Origin: Corallococcus sp. NCRR
GTDB taxonomy: Bacteria > Myxococcota > Myxococcia > Myxococcales > Myxococcaceae
Assembly: GCF_026965535.1 (NCBI RefSeq)
Contig: NZ_CP114039.1
Span: 1-64,000 of the forward strand
DNA: 64,000 nt
Reading direction: 5' to 3'
The translations under genes and the position numbers were made by a program. Below the pieces are notes generated by a model. It ran no database searches, was not told the origin of the DNA, and was given only the letters and a program-made list of their open reading frames with translations. Below are positions 31,725 to 40,416 of this stretch, in pieces (the stretch's first letter is position 1; the number at the start of each line of letters is the position of its first letter).

Positions 31725-31899
31725 GCCTGTGTGACGCCCCCAAAGAGGTCCGTGTTCGGGGCGCAGGATGTCCAGATGAACGTTGGCTGTCTTTACCTCT
31801 CCCGGGGGATGGCGCATTCAGGGTCCCTGGAAGAAGCTTCCGCGAGCAGGCGCGCACACCGCCGGAATTTCACGCAGGGCGACGGCCGGAGTCGGCAAG

Positions 31900-32835
31900 A
31901 TGCCGGCCATGAAGAGAACCCTGTGGCGTCGCGTGGGCCTGGTTGTCGCGGCCCTGTTGCTGGTGCTGGTCGTCGTCGCGGCCGTGGGACTGAGCGACGT
32001 GAACGTCCCGGAGACCTCGCGCTTCGACGCCGACCTGGGCGCCATCCGGGCCCTGGCCGTCTCCACCGGCGCGCCGCTCCCCACCGCATTGCGCAGCCAG
32101 CACGTGAGCCGGGCCTCCGGAGTGCCCCACGCGCTCGTGGTGGCCGGCAGCGGATTCGCAGAGGCCACCTTCGACTTCTACGCGTACCAGGTCGTCTATG
32201 CCGACGGCCGCACGGTGATGGTGGACGTCGTGAGCGACGAGAAGACGCAGCAGGACCAGTTCCCCGGCTCGGAGTTCGACGCCGCGTCCTACACCCGCGT
32301 CCAGGAGGCGCTGCGCCGCGCGGATGCGACGGTCGTCACCCACGAGCACTTCGACCACTGCGCGGGCATCGCGCATTCGCCATACCTGGACGAGGTGGCG
32401 AGCAAGGTCCACCTCACGGACGAACAACTGCGAAGCCCGCTCGCGAAGGAAGCCGGCTTCACCCCGGAGCTGCGCGCGAAACTCACTCCGCTCCAGTACG
32501 AGCGAATGTACCTGCTGCGTCCCGGCGTGGTCCTCATCAAGGCCCCGGGCCACACGCCCGGCACCCAGCTGGTGTACGTGCGGCTCGTCGATGGGCGCGA
32601 GTTCCTGCTCGTCGGCGATGTGGCCTGGCACCAGGACAACATCCGGCTCCCGAGGATGCACCCGCGACTCACCAATTGGCTGGGCGGCGAGGATGCACAG
32701 GCGATGGCACACCAACTGCGGTGGCTGCACGACCTGCAGCGCACCGCGCCCGAGCTGCACCTGGTGGTGGCCCACGACGGCGCGCAGATGCAGGACTCCC
32801 AGCGCCGTGGGCTCATCCTGGACGGGCTGCTCTGA
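31900..32835 (+). CDS. Membrane-anchored metallo-beta-lactamase-fold hydrolase
   Basis: The 311-residue product has one N-terminal membrane segment (after KRTLWRRVG) and an MBL-fold domain. The metal motif THEHFDHCAG is intact near residues 144-153; HTPGTQ and GDVAWHQDN supply the later ligands. The domain is probably periplasmic. The substrate is not predictable; the fold covers lactonases, beta-lactamases, glyoxalases and phosphodiesterases. The ATG at 31900 has GGAG at 8 nt; a second ATG at 31909 is possible. It is followed by the subtilase gene on the same strand after 95 bp. Confidence 0.8.
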   Translation: MPAMKRTLWRRVGLVVAALLLVLVVVAAVGLSDVNVPETSRFDADLGAIRALAVSTGAPLPTALRSQHVSRASGVPHALVVAGSGFAEATFDFYAYQVVYADGRTVMVDVVSDEKTQQDQFPGSEFDAASYTRVQEALRRADATVVTHEHFDHCAGIAHSPYLDEVASKVHLTDEQLRSPLAKEAGFTPELRAKLTPLQYERMYLLRPGVVLIKAPGHTPGTQLVYVRLVDGREFLLVGDVAWHQDNIRLPRMHPRLTNWLGGEDAQAMAHQLRWLHDLQRTAPELHLVVAHDGAQMQDSQRRGLILDGLL

Positions 32836-32930
32836 GCCCTTGAACGGACGTTTCGCGGCCCCGCGGGGCAGCAACTGCTTTGATTCGGCATGCGTTATTT
32901 CCCTGGGAAGTGTCACCCCCGGGGGGACCC

Positions 32931-34214
32931 ATGTCGCTGAAGCTCCTGTCGCGGACCGTCGCGTCCGCCTGCGTGCTGTTCCTGCTGCCAGCGTGCCAGA
33001 GCACGGGCAATCCCATACCGCCGCCGCCCGATGACACGCCCTGCCGTGGCACCGCGTCCGTGCAGACCCCGGTGCGTGAGAAGTTCCTCACGGTCGCGAA
33101 GCCGGTCTCCGGTGAATACGTCGTCGTGCTCAATGAACCCCAGGAAGGGAATGCCGCGCAGGCGCCGGTGGTGGTCGCGCGGCGCCTGACCGAGCGCTTC
33201 GGCGGCAAGACCTTCCACGTGTACACGCACGCGCTGCGGGGCTTCGCCGCGCGCATGAGCGAGAAGCAGGCCCGCGCCATGTCCGCCGCGCCCGAGGTGG
33301 CGTACGTGCAGCAGAATGGCGTGGTGACGCTCGACGAGAGTCAGCCCGATGCGACGTGGGGGATTGACCGCATCGACCAGCGCGACCTGCCGCTCAATCA
33401 GCTCTACCAGTACCAGACGCAGGGCCGGGGCGTGCACGTGTACGTCCTCGACACGGGCCTGCGCCCCACGCACCAGGAGTTCGCCGGGCGGGCGGACATC
33501 GCCTTCGATGCCGTCGGCGACGGTCGCAACGGCGTGGACTGCAACGGCCATGGCACCCACGTGTCCGCCACGGTGGGCGGCACCCTGTATGGCATCGCCA
33601 AGAGCGCGTCGCTGCACGCCGTGCGCGTGCTGGACTGCGCAGGCTCGGGGACGACGGCGGGCGTGCTGGCGGGCGTGGACTGGGTGACCGAACACCACCA
33701 GTCCCCGGCGGTGGCCAACATGAGCCTGGGCGGAGGGGAGGACGCGGCGCTCGACGATGCCGTGCGCCGCTCCATCACGTTGGGCGTGACGTATGTGCTG
33801 GCGGCGGGCAATGAGAACCAGGACGCGTGCAAGCGCTCCCCCGCGCGCACCGCCGAGGCCATTACCGTGGGGGCCACCACCACCGTGGACCGGCGGGCGT
33901 CCTTCTCCAACCATGGCGACTGCGTGGACGTCTTCGCGCCCGGCGAGGAGATCTTCTCGGCCTGGGCCAGCGATGACACGGCGACCCGAACGCTGAGCGG
34001 CACGTCCATGGCCGCACCCCATGTCACCGGCATCGTCGCGCTCTTCCTGGAGGCCCATCCCTCCTCCGCGCCGCAGGAGGTCAGCGCCGCCATGACGGGC
34101 AACGCCACACCGGACAAGGTGACCAACCCCGGGCGCTGCTCACCGAACCGGATGGCCTACTCGGGCTTCATCGCGCCGCTGCGGGCCCCCACCGTCCGGA
34201 ACGGCGGGGAGTAG
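32931..34214 (+). CDS. Subtilisin-like (S8, proteinase K type) protease lipoprotein
   Basis: The 427-residue product has a lipoprotein signal (FLLPAC), an I9-type propeptide (about residues 55-130, with EYVVVLNE and VAYVQQNGVV), and an S8A catalytic domain of the proteinase K/aqualysin type. The triad is visible: Asp in YVLDTG near 173, His in NGHGTH near 206 and Ser in GTSMAAP near 357. Exported protease for predation or nutrition is the likely role. The ATG at 32931 directly follows a G-rich ribosome binding site. No C-terminal targeting domain is present, unlike many secreted homologues. Confidence 0.92.
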   Translation: MSLKLLSRTVASACVLFLLPACQSTGNPIPPPPDDTPCRGTASVQTPVREKFLTVAKPVSGEYVVVLNEPQEGNAAQAPVVVARRLTERFGGKTFHVYTHALRGFAARMSEKQARAMSAAPEVAYVQQNGVVTLDESQPDATWGIDRIDQRDLPLNQLYQYQTQGRGVHVYVLDTGLRPTHQEFAGRADIAFDAVGDGRNGVDCNGHGTHVSATVGGTLYGIAKSASLHAVRVLDCAGSGTTAGVLAGVDWVTEHHQSPAVANMSLGGGEDAALDDAVRRSITLGVTYVLAAGNENQDACKRSPARTAEAITVGATTTVDRRASFSNHGDCVDVFAPGEEIFSAWASDDTATRTLSGTSMAAPHVTGIVALFLEAHPSSAPQEVSAAMTGNATPDKVTNPGRCSPNRMAYSGFIAPLRAPTVRNGGE

Positions 34215-34347
34215 GCACGGCCCCGAGTCCGCGCTCACGGCGGAGCGAGGGCACCCTGCGTGGGTGGGTCGCCGGGTGCGGTCGTCTCGCGGGGGTCGCT
34301 ACTTTGAGGGCGGGAGGTCGCGCTCCTGCCCCGCGACACGCCTGCCC

Positions 34348-36333
34348 ATGGACCTCTACAGCGCCGCCAAGCGGATGGCCCGCCCCTTCCGGTTCACCAA
34401 CCCGGCGTCCTACCGGGAGATCTCCCTGGCCGCCCGTGGGGTGATTGGCGATGGGAGTTCCTGCGCGCTCGTCCGGCCGGATGGCGTCATCGACTGGCTC
34501 TGCTTCCCCCGCTTCGACAGCCCGAGCGTCTTCGCGGGCATCCTCGATGACGCGAAGGGTGGCATCACCGGCATCACCCCCGTCGTGTGGCCCTTCGAGA
34601 GCCTGCAGCGCTACGACCCGGACACCAACGTCCTGGAGACGCTGTTCCGCTTCGAGCGTAAGGGGGCCATCCGCATCATCGATTACATGCCGTGGACCAA
34701 CGACCCGCGCTCCAACGTCCACGAGGTGCACCGGAGCATCGAGTGTCTGGAAGGCCCGGTGGAGCTGAACATCGTCTTCGACCCGCGCTTCGGTTACGGG
34801 ACGTCGCGGACGCGGGTGGAGCGGGAGGAGCACGGCCTGGTCGCCCGCGGGTCGGCAGGGGAGCGGCTGGTCGCCGTGCTCAGCGGGGAGGCGGAGTGGC
34901 GGCCCTGCGAGGACATGCGCGGCCACCCCTGCCGGGGCGACACGGGCCTCCAGACGCGCATCCGGATGGGGCCGGGCGAGCGGCGCTGGATGATTCTGTC
35001 GTGGGATTCCGACCGGCCGGAGCCGCTGGCCGCGTACCGGCCCTTCGACCACCTGCGGGACACGCGCCAGGCCTGGCGCGAGTGGGCGCAACAGCTCCAC
35101 TACGAAGGGCCGTGGCGGCACCACGTGCTGCGCTCCGCGCTGGCACTGAAGCTGCTGATGTACGGCCCCACGGGCGCGATGGTGGCCGCGCCCACCACCT
35201 CGCTCCCGGAGTGGATTGGAGGGCCTCGCAACTGGGACTACCGCTTCAGCTGGGTCCGCGACTCCGCGATGGCGGTGCGCGCCACCAACCTGCTCGGCTT
35301 CCAGCATGAGTCGCGCGAATTCTTCTACTTCATGCGCGACACGTTGCAGCGCGGAGACACGCTTCAGGTGATGTACACGCTGGACGGCGCCTCCGTACCG
35401 CCGGAGCGGGAGCTGGACCTCCTGGGAGGCTTCCAGGGCTCGCGGCCGGTGCGGCTGGGGAACGACGCGAGGGACCAGTTCCAGTTCGACACCGCGGGCG
35501 CGCTGCTCGACGCGGCGTACCTCTACGAGCGCTCCGGCGGGCGGCTGCCGCTGCGCACCTGGAGGCTGCTGCGTTCCGTCATCCAGGCCACCGCCCGCCG
35601 CTGGAGCGAGCCCGACCACGGCATCTGGGAGCCGCGCCGGGAGATGCGGCACAACGTCCACTCGAAGCTCATGGGATGGCTGGCCCTGCGCCGGGGGCAG
35701 CACCTGTCACGGCTCTTCGGGGAGACGGCGCTGGAGCAGTCCAGTGCCGCCCTGGCGGACGTCATCCGGGCGGACATCCTGCGCAACGGCGTGGATCCGA
35801 AGCGCAAGCACTTCGTCGGGGTCTACGGAGGCAATGAGCCAGACGCCGCGCTGCTGCAGTTGCCCATCGTGGGCTGCTTCCGGGGGACGGATCCGTTCAT
35901 CCTGAGGACGCTCGACTGGCTGCGCGCGGAGCTGGGCGCGGGCCCGTTCCTGCGCCGGTACCGGATGGATGACGGGGTCGCGGGGCCGGAGGGAGGCTTC
36001 ATCCTCTGCGGCTTCTGGCTGGCGGAGGCGCTGGCGTTGGCCAATCGCATCCAAGAGGCCGAGGACGTCTTCGTCGCGCACGCGGAGGCGTCGAACCATC
36101 TGGGATTGTTGGCGGAGGAGATCCACCCGCTGACGCGCGAGCAGTTGGGAAACTTCCCACAGGCGTTCAGCCACCTCGGCCTCATCAGCGCAGCCGCGCG
36201 CATCGACCGCGCGCTCAGGCTCCGGGACGAAGGGCAGTCGGAGCCCCCGCACCTCCTGGAGCCCGAGCCGCCCTCCATCGAGTGGCCTTCTCAAGTCACT
36301 GCACGTCCGCCGATCTCCGGGAACCGCTCATAG
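34348..36333 (+). CDS. Glycoside hydrolase family 15 (glucoamylase/trehalase type)
   Basis: The 661-residue product matches bacterial GH15 proteins. It opens with a conserved beta-sandwich domain (IGDGSSCALVRPDGVIDWLCFPRFD) and continues with an (alpha/alpha)6 barrel that contains NWDYRFSWVRDSAMAV near residue 295. Members hydrolyse alpha-glucans or trehalose by inversion; no signal peptide is seen, so a cytoplasmic glucan or trehalose is the likely substrate. The ATG at 34348 lacks a clear ribosome binding site; another at 34375 is possible. The last 43 bp overlap the convergent immunity gene. Confidence 0.87.
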   Translation: MDLYSAAKRMARPFRFTNPASYREISLAARGVIGDGSSCALVRPDGVIDWLCFPRFDSPSVFAGILDDAKGGITGITPVVWPFESLQRYDPDTNVLETLFRFERKGAIRIIDYMPWTNDPRSNVHEVHRSIECLEGPVELNIVFDPRFGYGTSRTRVEREEHGLVARGSAGERLVAVLSGEAEWRPCEDMRGHPCRGDTGLQTRIRMGPGERRWMILSWDSDRPEPLAAYRPFDHLRDTRQAWREWAQQLHYEGPWRHHVLRSALALKLLMYGPTGAMVAAPTTSLPEWIGGPRNWDYRFSWVRDSAMAVRATNLLGFQHESREFFYFMRDTLQRGDTLQVMYTLDGASVPPERELDLLGGFQGSRPVRLGNDARDQFQFDTAGALLDAAYLYERSGGRLPLRTWRLLRSVIQATARRWSEPDHGIWEPRREMRHNVHSKLMGWLALRRGQHLSRLFGETALEQSSAALADVIRADILRNGVDPKRKHFVGVYGGNEPDAALLQLPIVGCFRGTDPFILRTLDWLRAELGAGPFLRRYRMDDGVAGPEGGFILCGFWLAEALALANRIQEAEDVFVAHAEASNHLGLLAEEIHPLTREQLGNFPQAFSHLGLISAAARIDRALRLRDEGQSEPPHLLEPEPPSIEWPSQVTARPPISGNRS

Positions 36334-37046
36334 GCCCGCAGGAGCGCGTCCAGGTGGCCGGGATTGTCCAGGTCGAGCGGTGCGTCGGTGAGCTGCACGA
36401 CCCACCCTCCCGTCGCCGTACGCCGTGCCCGTGAAAGCAGCTCGGCGTCACGGTTCGGGTCCGGGAATCCGATGGCCTGCGCGGCCGGAGCAGACCAGTA
36501 GTTCAACCACCCGAGGCGATGCGGAATCTCAGGCGCGTGGATTTTTTCTGGCAGCTTGAGTGCTGGCAGACCTCGGGGAGGAACTCCTGGTTTGCGGACC
36601 GGATCGCGTGTCTGCCGTGCGATCTCGACACCTGCACCCGATGGCGTTGCATGTCCCCAAAACGCATGGGCCCCCTCTGCCACGGCTCCAAGCACATCCG
36701 CTGCTGCCGCGATGACGGCCTCGTCCAGAGGCAACTCTGCATGGACGTCGAGCAACGGCAGCCCGCCCGGTGATTGGCGCGCGGGAACCTGCAACCCAAA
36801 AATCGTAACGGGGTAGCTCTCATCACCATTGCACACCAGAGGGAATCTCCCGTCTTTCGTTCCTTCTGTGAGCCACGCGTCGCGCTGTGGCAATGCGATG
36901 AGGAGTCCGTCGTCGGCGACTCTCCACTGCAGGCGCACTCCAGGGAGCCCACGTTCCATCCCGTGGACGACAGCGAGTGTCCGAGCGTCCTTATCGGCGA
37001 GAGCGGACGCGTAGACGATGACGTCGAGGGTGCCTTGAGTGGTCAC
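36291..37046 (-). CDS. DUF5953 family protein, cognate immunity protein of the DUF6310 lipoprotein
   Basis: The 251-residue product matches the myxobacterial DUF5953 family (LDVIVYASALADKDARTLAVV at the start, CNGDESYPVT, HAFWGHATPSG and RLGWLNYWSA inside). It has no signal peptide. It begins with a GTG whose last two bases are the first two of the upstream toxin stop (GTGA overlap), so translation is coupled. The immunity assignment is inferred from this coupling and from the same gene order in relatives as I recall it. Its 3' end overlaps the convergent GH15 gene by 43 bp. Confidence 0.7.
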   Translation of the reverse strand: MTTQGTLDVIVYASALADKDARTLAVVHGMERGLPGVRLQWRVADDGLLIALPQRDAWLTEGTKDGRFPLVCNGDESYPVTIFGLQVPARQSPGGLPLLDVHAELPLDEAVIAAAADVLGAVAEGAHAFWGHATPSGAGVEIARQTRDPVRKPGVPPRGLPALKLPEKIHAPEIPHRLGWLNYWSAPAAQAIGFPDPNRDAELLSRARRTATGGWVVQLTDAPLDLDNPGHLDALLRAYERFPEIGGRAVT

Positions 37047-37963
37047 CGCTTGCACCCCGTGACAACGATATTCAGTTCGGGTGCCGCGCGTTCCAGCGCT
37101 ATTTTGTGCGCGGCACTGCTCACGCCAACGACGAAGGCATATCCACAAGACTCCGCGATGTCCTTCTCTTCCCGCATCCTGGCCACCTGCTCACTGATCA
37201 CCTGACGTTGGAGAAAAGCACTGTACGTATCGAATTGATGGGTCTTGATCTCCCATAGCTTGCGCGCTCCGACTTGCAACGCGTCGAAGCGCACACCGCC
37301 AACGAGCACATCCATTCCCGGATAGCGGTTGGGTGGGAACTTGTCGGCACATTCATTATGTGGGTCGTCCTCGCCCGCGTGGGGCACTGGAACAGGTTCG
37401 CAACTTGCGCGTCCCGTCTGGTCCACGGGCGCAGGCGGCACCGGGGGCTGCCAGTCTTGCCCTGCGGGTTCGGGCTTCAGCTTGGGCTTGCGTTGGGCCT
37501 CCGCCTCCCGGGATGCCACCTTCGTTCCTCGTGAGGCTCCTGATTCCTCGGGGTAGGCATGGCGGAATTCGTATGCCTCCAGCGCTTCTTTGATTGCGAC
37601 GCCGACCACCACCACGCCAAGCACGATCACAGCCCCCACGGCAATCTCAGGAGCCGCCAGCACACAGAGCCCGATGCCCACGGCTGCGGCATCCGCTGAA
37701 GCGATTGAGCATCTGCCCGTAGTGTCGTGGAACTCAAGCCGGTCATGGTCGAGGGCCCGATAGCACTTCTCCACCAGCACGGGCCAAGGCTGGGAAGCCT
37801 CACGGACGACGCACTGTCCCCTGTCAGTCCACGGCAGCTTCGCCGCTCGCTGGAGGTTGGCGCGCCTCGGGTTCCACCCCCCTGGTTCATTTCGGTCTGG
37901 CGCCGATGCAGCGCAGGCCGAGAGAACGAGCAGAAGTGCGATGCAAGCTCGGAGACGCATCAT
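37043..37963 (-). CDS. DUF6310-type lipoprotein, putative restriction-endonuclease-fold toxin (SitA-like)
   Basis: The 306-residue product begins with a lipoprotein signal (LLLVLSAC, then AAS). A Cys-containing region is followed by a long hydrophobic stretch (about residues 93-128), a Pro/Lys-rich linker and a C-terminal domain of about 120 residues. That domain has RFDALQ and LWEIKTHQFD near 220-240, a PD-(D/E)xK-like arrangement, and resembles DUF6310. A nuclease toxin anchored in the outer membrane is inferred. The ATG at 37963 (or 37960) has GAAGGA 9 nt upstream. The stop overlaps the immunity gene as GTGA. The architecture fits toxins moved by outer-membrane exchange. Confidence 0.7.
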   Translation of the reverse strand: MMRLRACIALLLVLSACAASAPDRNEPGGWNPRRANLQRAAKLPWTDRGQCVVREASQPWPVLVEKCYRALDHDRLEFHDTTGRCSIASADAAAVGIGLCVLAAPEIAVGAVIVLGVVVVGVAIKEALEAYEFRHAYPEESGASRGTKVASREAEAQRKPKLKPEPAGQDWQPPVPPAPVDQTGRASCEPVPVPHAGEDDPHNECADKFPPNRYPGMDVLVGGVRFDALQVGARKLWEIKTHQFDTYSAFLQRQVISEQVARMREEKDIAESCGYAFVVGVSSAAHKIALERAAPELNIVVTGCKR

Positions 37964-37997
37964 GGCCACGTCCTTCAATCAAGCGAGATACCGGGGG

Positions 37998-38159
37998 TCA
38001 AGACTCGTCCGGCAGGAGCGCCCGGAGAAGCTCGTCGCCAGGACCGGGCGGACGCCGACCAAGTCGGACGAGGGTAGCGCCCCTGCGGACCAGGTCGCGA
38101 ATCCGCCGCGTGGAGCAATCGGCCGTGGCCGCGCTCGTTGTACGGACGATAGGGTCTGC
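37998..38159 (-). pseudogene. C-terminal remnant related to the 30-kb immunity-like gene
   Basis: A minus-strand open stretch with no start codon ends in PPGPGDELLRALLPDES, closely like the C-terminus of the 30329-30799 protein (PLGPDDELLQSLLPDEEA). DNA similarity is also visible, with alternating shared blocks. It lies just upstream of the DUF6310 toxin gene and is interrupted at its 5' side by the divergent beta-lactamase-fold gene. I read it as the tail of a lost immunity gene. Confidence 0.45.
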
Positions 38160-38188
38160 TTCATGTCTCGCGGATGGGAGCCCATTGC

Positions 38189-39367
38189 ATGAAGAGGCTG
38201 CGCGCCTGGAGCCTGTGTGTGTTGCTTGCCAGCGGCTGTGCCACGACTTCGGCGGTTCGTGAGTCGCCGCCCGTTCCCGACGTGGCCGCGTTGGATGCGG
38301 AAGCGGCTCGTGCGATGTCCGCGACCGGTGCGAAGGGGCTGGCCATCGCGGTCATCGACAACGGGCGTGTGGTCGCGACCCGGGCCTATGGCGCCCGCAA
38401 CGCGAAGGGCGAACCGCTCCGCACCGACACGGTGATGTATGGCGCGTCCATCACCAAGACGGTCTTCGCCTACGTCGTGATGCAACTGGCGGACGAGAAG
38501 CGCATTGACCTCGACACGTCCATCTCGAAGTACCTGGACAAGCCGCTGCCGGAATACCCGGACGAGGACCGCTATTCGACCTGGTCCCATCTGGCCGGCG
38601 ACGAACGCTGGCGGGACATCACGCCTCGCGTGCTGCTCACCCACAGCGCGGGCTTCGCCAACTTCGGGTTCCTCGAACCGGACGAGCGGCTGCGCATCCA
38701 CTTCGCTCCGGGCAGCCGCTTCGCGTACTCCGGCGACGGCATCATCCTGATGCAGTTCGTGCTCGAACGCGGGCTCGGGCTGGACGTGGGCGCGGAGATG
38801 CAACGGCGCGTGTTCGACCGCTTCGGCATGCGCACGACCCACATGATGTGGCGGCCGGACTTCGCACAGAACCTGGCCGACGGATGGAAGCTCGACGGCA
38901 GCGTGGAACCGCATGACGAACGCAGCAGGGTGCGCGCGGCCGGCTCCATGGACACCACGCTGGATGACCTGTCTCGCTTCGCCGCCGCGCTGGTGAGCGG
39001 TGAGGGTCTGTCACCCGAGGCCTTCGCCCGGATGACCTCTCCGCAATTGCCCATCACCACCCGGAGCCAGTTCCCCACCCTTCAGGACGAACTGCCGCCG
39101 GAGTCACGGCGCAAGGACCTGGCGGCGGGCCTGGGCGTCGTGGTGTTCGACGGTCCCCAGGGACGCGGGTTCTTCAAGAACGGCCACAATGACAGCACCG
39201 GCAACACCCTCGTGTGCCTTCCTCGCGGACGCCGCTGCGTGCTCATCCTGAGCAACGACGTCCGCGCCGAGCCCGCCTATCCCCACCTGGTTCGCTTCGT
39301 GTTGGGTGAAGCAGGTGTGCCCTGGGATTGGGAGTACGGCGACATGGCGTTCTGGGACGGCCGCTGA
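38189..39367 (+). CDS. Beta-lactamase-fold serine hydrolase lipoprotein
   Basis: The 392-residue product has a lipoprotein signal (LLASGC) and a class C beta-lactamase/penicillin-binding fold. The catalytic SxxK is SITK near residue 87 and the Tyr motif is YSG near residue 180. Such proteins act as esterases, D-aminopeptidases or carboxypeptidases in the periplasm or at the surface; true beta-lactam hydrolysis is not implied. The ATG at 38189 has GGGAG 8 nt upstream. It ends 2 bp before the convergent CPBP gene. Confidence 0.87.
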   Translation: MKRLRAWSLCVLLASGCATTSAVRESPPVPDVAALDAEAARAMSATGAKGLAIAVIDNGRVVATRAYGARNAKGEPLRTDTVMYGASITKTVFAYVVMQLADEKRIDLDTSISKYLDKPLPEYPDEDRYSTWSHLAGDERWRDITPRVLLTHSAGFANFGFLEPDERLRIHFAPGSRFAYSGDGIILMQFVLERGLGLDVGAEMQRRVFDRFGMRTTHMMWRPDFAQNLADGWKLDGSVEPHDERSRVRAAGSMDTTLDDLSRFAAALVSGEGLSPEAFARMTSPQLPITTRSQFPTLQDELPPESRRKDLAAGLGVVVFDGPQGRGFFKNGHNDSTGNTLVCLPRGRRCVLILSNDVRAEPAYPHLVRFVLGEAGVPWDWEYGDMAFWDGR

Positions 39368-39369
39368 GC

Positions 39370-40281
39370 TCACGCGCCCGCGAGCATCACGGGCTCCTGC
39401 TTCGGGGCTTCGGTGATGCGTCTCAGCGACACCACGGCCCCCACCGCCAGGAAGGTGCACACGACGAGCAGCGCCGCGTGCAATGAAGCCGGGTACTCCT
39501 CGGCCGGCGGCGCGTAGCGGGTGAGCAGGAACGACGTCCCGTTGTTGAGCATGTGGACGAAGATGGGCAGCCGCACGCTGCCCGTGTGCGCCGCGAGCCA
39601 TCCCAGATACACGCCCATCAGCAGGGCGATGGGGCCGTGAATGGGATCCAGGTGCAGGAGGCCGAAGAGCGTGGCGGATCCCACGATGCCCGCCGTGCGT
39701 CCCCATCTCTCCACGAGCCGCGTCTGCGCGTAGCCCCGGAAGAAGAGCTCCTCCGCCGTGCCCGCCACCGGCGAGCCGAAGAACAACAGCAGCGCGAAGG
39801 TCCCCAATGGGCCCTGCCCCGCCGCCAGCAGCCCCTTCAACGATGCCGTCCAGCCCCAGGCCCCCGTGAGCACCGCCAGGCTCTCCAGGGACTGTCCCAC
39901 CGAGAAGCAGCCCACCGCCGCCGCCACCCAGGCCCATGCCGGCAGCGGCACCCCACCCCCCAAGCGCAGCCGGTCGCGCAGGGGCCGCGGAGACAGCCAG
40001 CCGCCCGCGAGCGAGAGGCCAAGCGCCAGGGTGCCGGCCAACATCACCGTCAACACGGGGGGCCACGGCAGGGCCTCGACCTTCTCCATCAGGCTCGCGT
40101 GGACGCCGCTGTCGCTTGGATCCACACCGGCCCTGGCCGCCTCGATGCCCAGCGCGATGTTCGTCACGAGGGCGCTCACGGCGACGAGCGTCACCAGCAG
40201 GACCATGAACGCGACGAACACCGTCCACACTCGCGGCCGTGACACCGGGATGGACGCGGATGACACTGAAGGGGAATCCAT
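39370..40281 (-). CDS. CPBP family intramembrane metalloprotease (paralogue 2)
   Basis: The 303-residue product is a full-length paralogue of the protein at 29309-30226: same start MDSPS, same AEELFFRGYAQTRLVERWG signature, same HLDPIHGPIALLMG helix and HMLNN motif. It has about eight membrane helices. Function beyond membrane proteolysis is unknown. No Shine-Dalgarno precedes the ATG; a GC hairpin does. It is divergent from the Spy-like gene across 135 bp. Confidence 0.85.
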   Translation of the reverse strand: MDSPSVSSASIPVSRPRVWTVFVAFMVLLVTLVAVSALVTNIALGIEAARAGVDPSDSGVHASLMEKVEALPWPPVLTVMLAGTLALGLSLAGGWLSPRPLRDRLRLGGGVPLPAWAWVAAAVGCFSVGQSLESLAVLTGAWGWTASLKGLLAAGQGPLGTFALLLFFGSPVAGTAEELFFRGYAQTRLVERWGRTAGIVGSATLFGLLHLDPIHGPIALLMGVYLGWLAAHTGSVRLPIFVHMLNNGTSFLLTRYAPPAEEYPASLHAALLVVCTFLAVGAVVSLRRITEAPKQEPVMLAGA

Positions 40282-40302
40282 GGCGGCGGAAGATTAGCCG
40301 CC
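40282..40302 (-). repeat. Hairpin abutting the CPBP paralogue 2 start codon
   Basis: GGCGGC and GCCGCC are separated by 9 bases immediately before the ATG on the minus strand, in the position of the ribosome binding site. It could damp translation. Paralogue 1 has an analogous hairpin. Confidence 0.3.
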
Positions 40303-40416
40303 GGCCCAGGGCTTCATACTTCTTCACGCCCTGCTCAAATCACCGCAACTGGCGGCTTCCATATTGGGTCCAGTCAAGCAGCGGGAAACAGCACCCCACG
40401 CCTGGAGCCACACGCC

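Noticed and set aside
32858-32869. GC palindrome after the MBL gene as a terminator
   Set aside because: The 12-bp palindrome leaves almost no loop and is of a kind expected by chance at this GC content.
38189-39367. Antibiotic-resistance beta-lactamase
   Set aside because: SxxK and YSG are present, but the lipoprotein signal and sequence fit the broad serine hydrolase family, and nothing points to beta-lactam hydrolysis.
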